This document shows positions 63,521-64,000 of a DNA stretch of 64,000 nt, in pieces (positions within the stretch are counted from its first letter, which is position 1; every line of letters begins with the position of its first letter). A program made the translations under genes and the position numbers. The notes under the pieces are model-generated. The model searched no databases and was not told where the DNA came from. It saw nothing but the letters and a program-made list of their open reading frames with translations. The DNA comes from Pogonophryne albipinna (lineage: Eukaryota > Chordata > Actinopteri > Perciformes > Artedidraconidae): the NCBI GenBank assembly GCA_028583405.1, contig CM053260.1:18305401-18369400 (forward strand). Direction: 5' to 3'.

Positions 63521-64000
63521 ACCGTTTCTCCTTTCCTGTGACTACGACCTTGCAGTGGCTGGCGTGGACCCACGTAGCTCTCTCGGCGACCTTGACCGCT
63601 GTCTGGGTGACGAGGAGCACCTGGTAGGGACCTTGCCAATGATTGGATTTCCAGCTCTTTCTCCGGAAATCCTTGACCAGCACGAAGTTGCCGGGTTGGA
63701 GATGGTGAAGTGGACCAGTGGCAGGGGTAGGCAAGGCTGCTAAAGTGGATGACAGGTTAACACAATATGACAACATAGCATCCTCACACAAAGTTGTGGA
63801 GGGAAGAGGACATCCTGGAGCCTTGAGTCCAATCTGTGGAGGAGCCCCAAAAAGGATTTCAAATGGGCTGAGTTGGCTCCGTGTTCTTTTCCTTCCGCAT
63901 GTACATCAGCACAATGGGCAGAGCTTGTGTCCATGACAGACCTGTGTCTGCACAGCATTTTGCTAGTTTGGTTTTTATTGTGCCGTTCTCTCTTTCCACC
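63519..64000 (-). pseudogene. Endogenous retrovirus integrase C-terminus (broken, runs off window)
   Basis: The frame 63519-63791 contains LQPGNFVLVKDFRRKSW, WQGPYQVLLVTQTAVKV and ERATWVHASHCK. This is the GPY-type C-terminal domain of gamma/epsilon-like retroviral integrases. Integrase-like sequence upstream (63862-64000) is in another frame and ends at a stop, so the gene is interrupted. The rest of pol and gag lie beyond position 64000. Confidence 0.82.

Overview
The window is animal nuclear DNA, most likely from a ray-finned (teleost) fish. The grounds are a split vertebrate plexin gene with canonical GT/AG introns, very long CA/GT microsatellites, and a mobile-element set typical of fish: DIRS tyrosine-recombinase retrotransposons, hAT transposons, L2/CR1-like LINE ends, foldback MITEs and a retrovirus-like provirus. 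I see no bacterial genes, CRISPR array, rRNA or tRNA.

Region 1 (1-25.2 kb, + strand) is the 3' half of plxna1 (plexin-A1). Fifteen coding exons between 269 and 21671 join in frame to 803 residues: the last IPT domains, the transmembrane helix, the juxtamembrane coiled coil, the two-part RapGAP-like domain and the inserted Rho-GTPase-binding domain. A long 3' UTR follows, with poly(A) signals at 25170 and 25210. The introns hold a perfect (GT)107 tract, a 188-bp foldback element and strand-biased polypurine tracts.

Region 2 (25.2-40 kb) is intergenic and packed with mobile elements. A nearly full-length DIRS retrotransposon lies at 27134-33174 (minus). It has inverted terminal repeats, an internal complementary region (ICR) that spells out the joined ends of the element, and degraded gag, RT, RNase H, methyltransferase-like and tyrosine recombinase frames. 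A 5'-truncated LINE follows at 34280-35188. A hAT transposon (37278-40008, perfect 8-bp target duplication) contains part of a second hAT and a second DIRS copy (38560-39788, plus). That second copy lost about 4.8 kb internally but kept both ends and the ICR.

Region 3 (40-62 kb) shows no convincing gene. It contains another hAT (48019-49895, perfect target duplication) with a TTAA-flanked MITE inside it, two more long microsatellites, a TA-flanked MITE and a LINE remnant.

Region 4 (62.3-64 kb, minus) is the 3' end of an endogenous retrovirus: a damaged integrase end, an env tail, a polypurine tract and an LTR. It continues beyond the window.

The most interesting system is the DIRS pair. One autonomous-type copy and one deleted derivative share the cis structures expected for circle-based, recombinase-driven insertion, and they share a compact putative promoter inside the terminal repeats.
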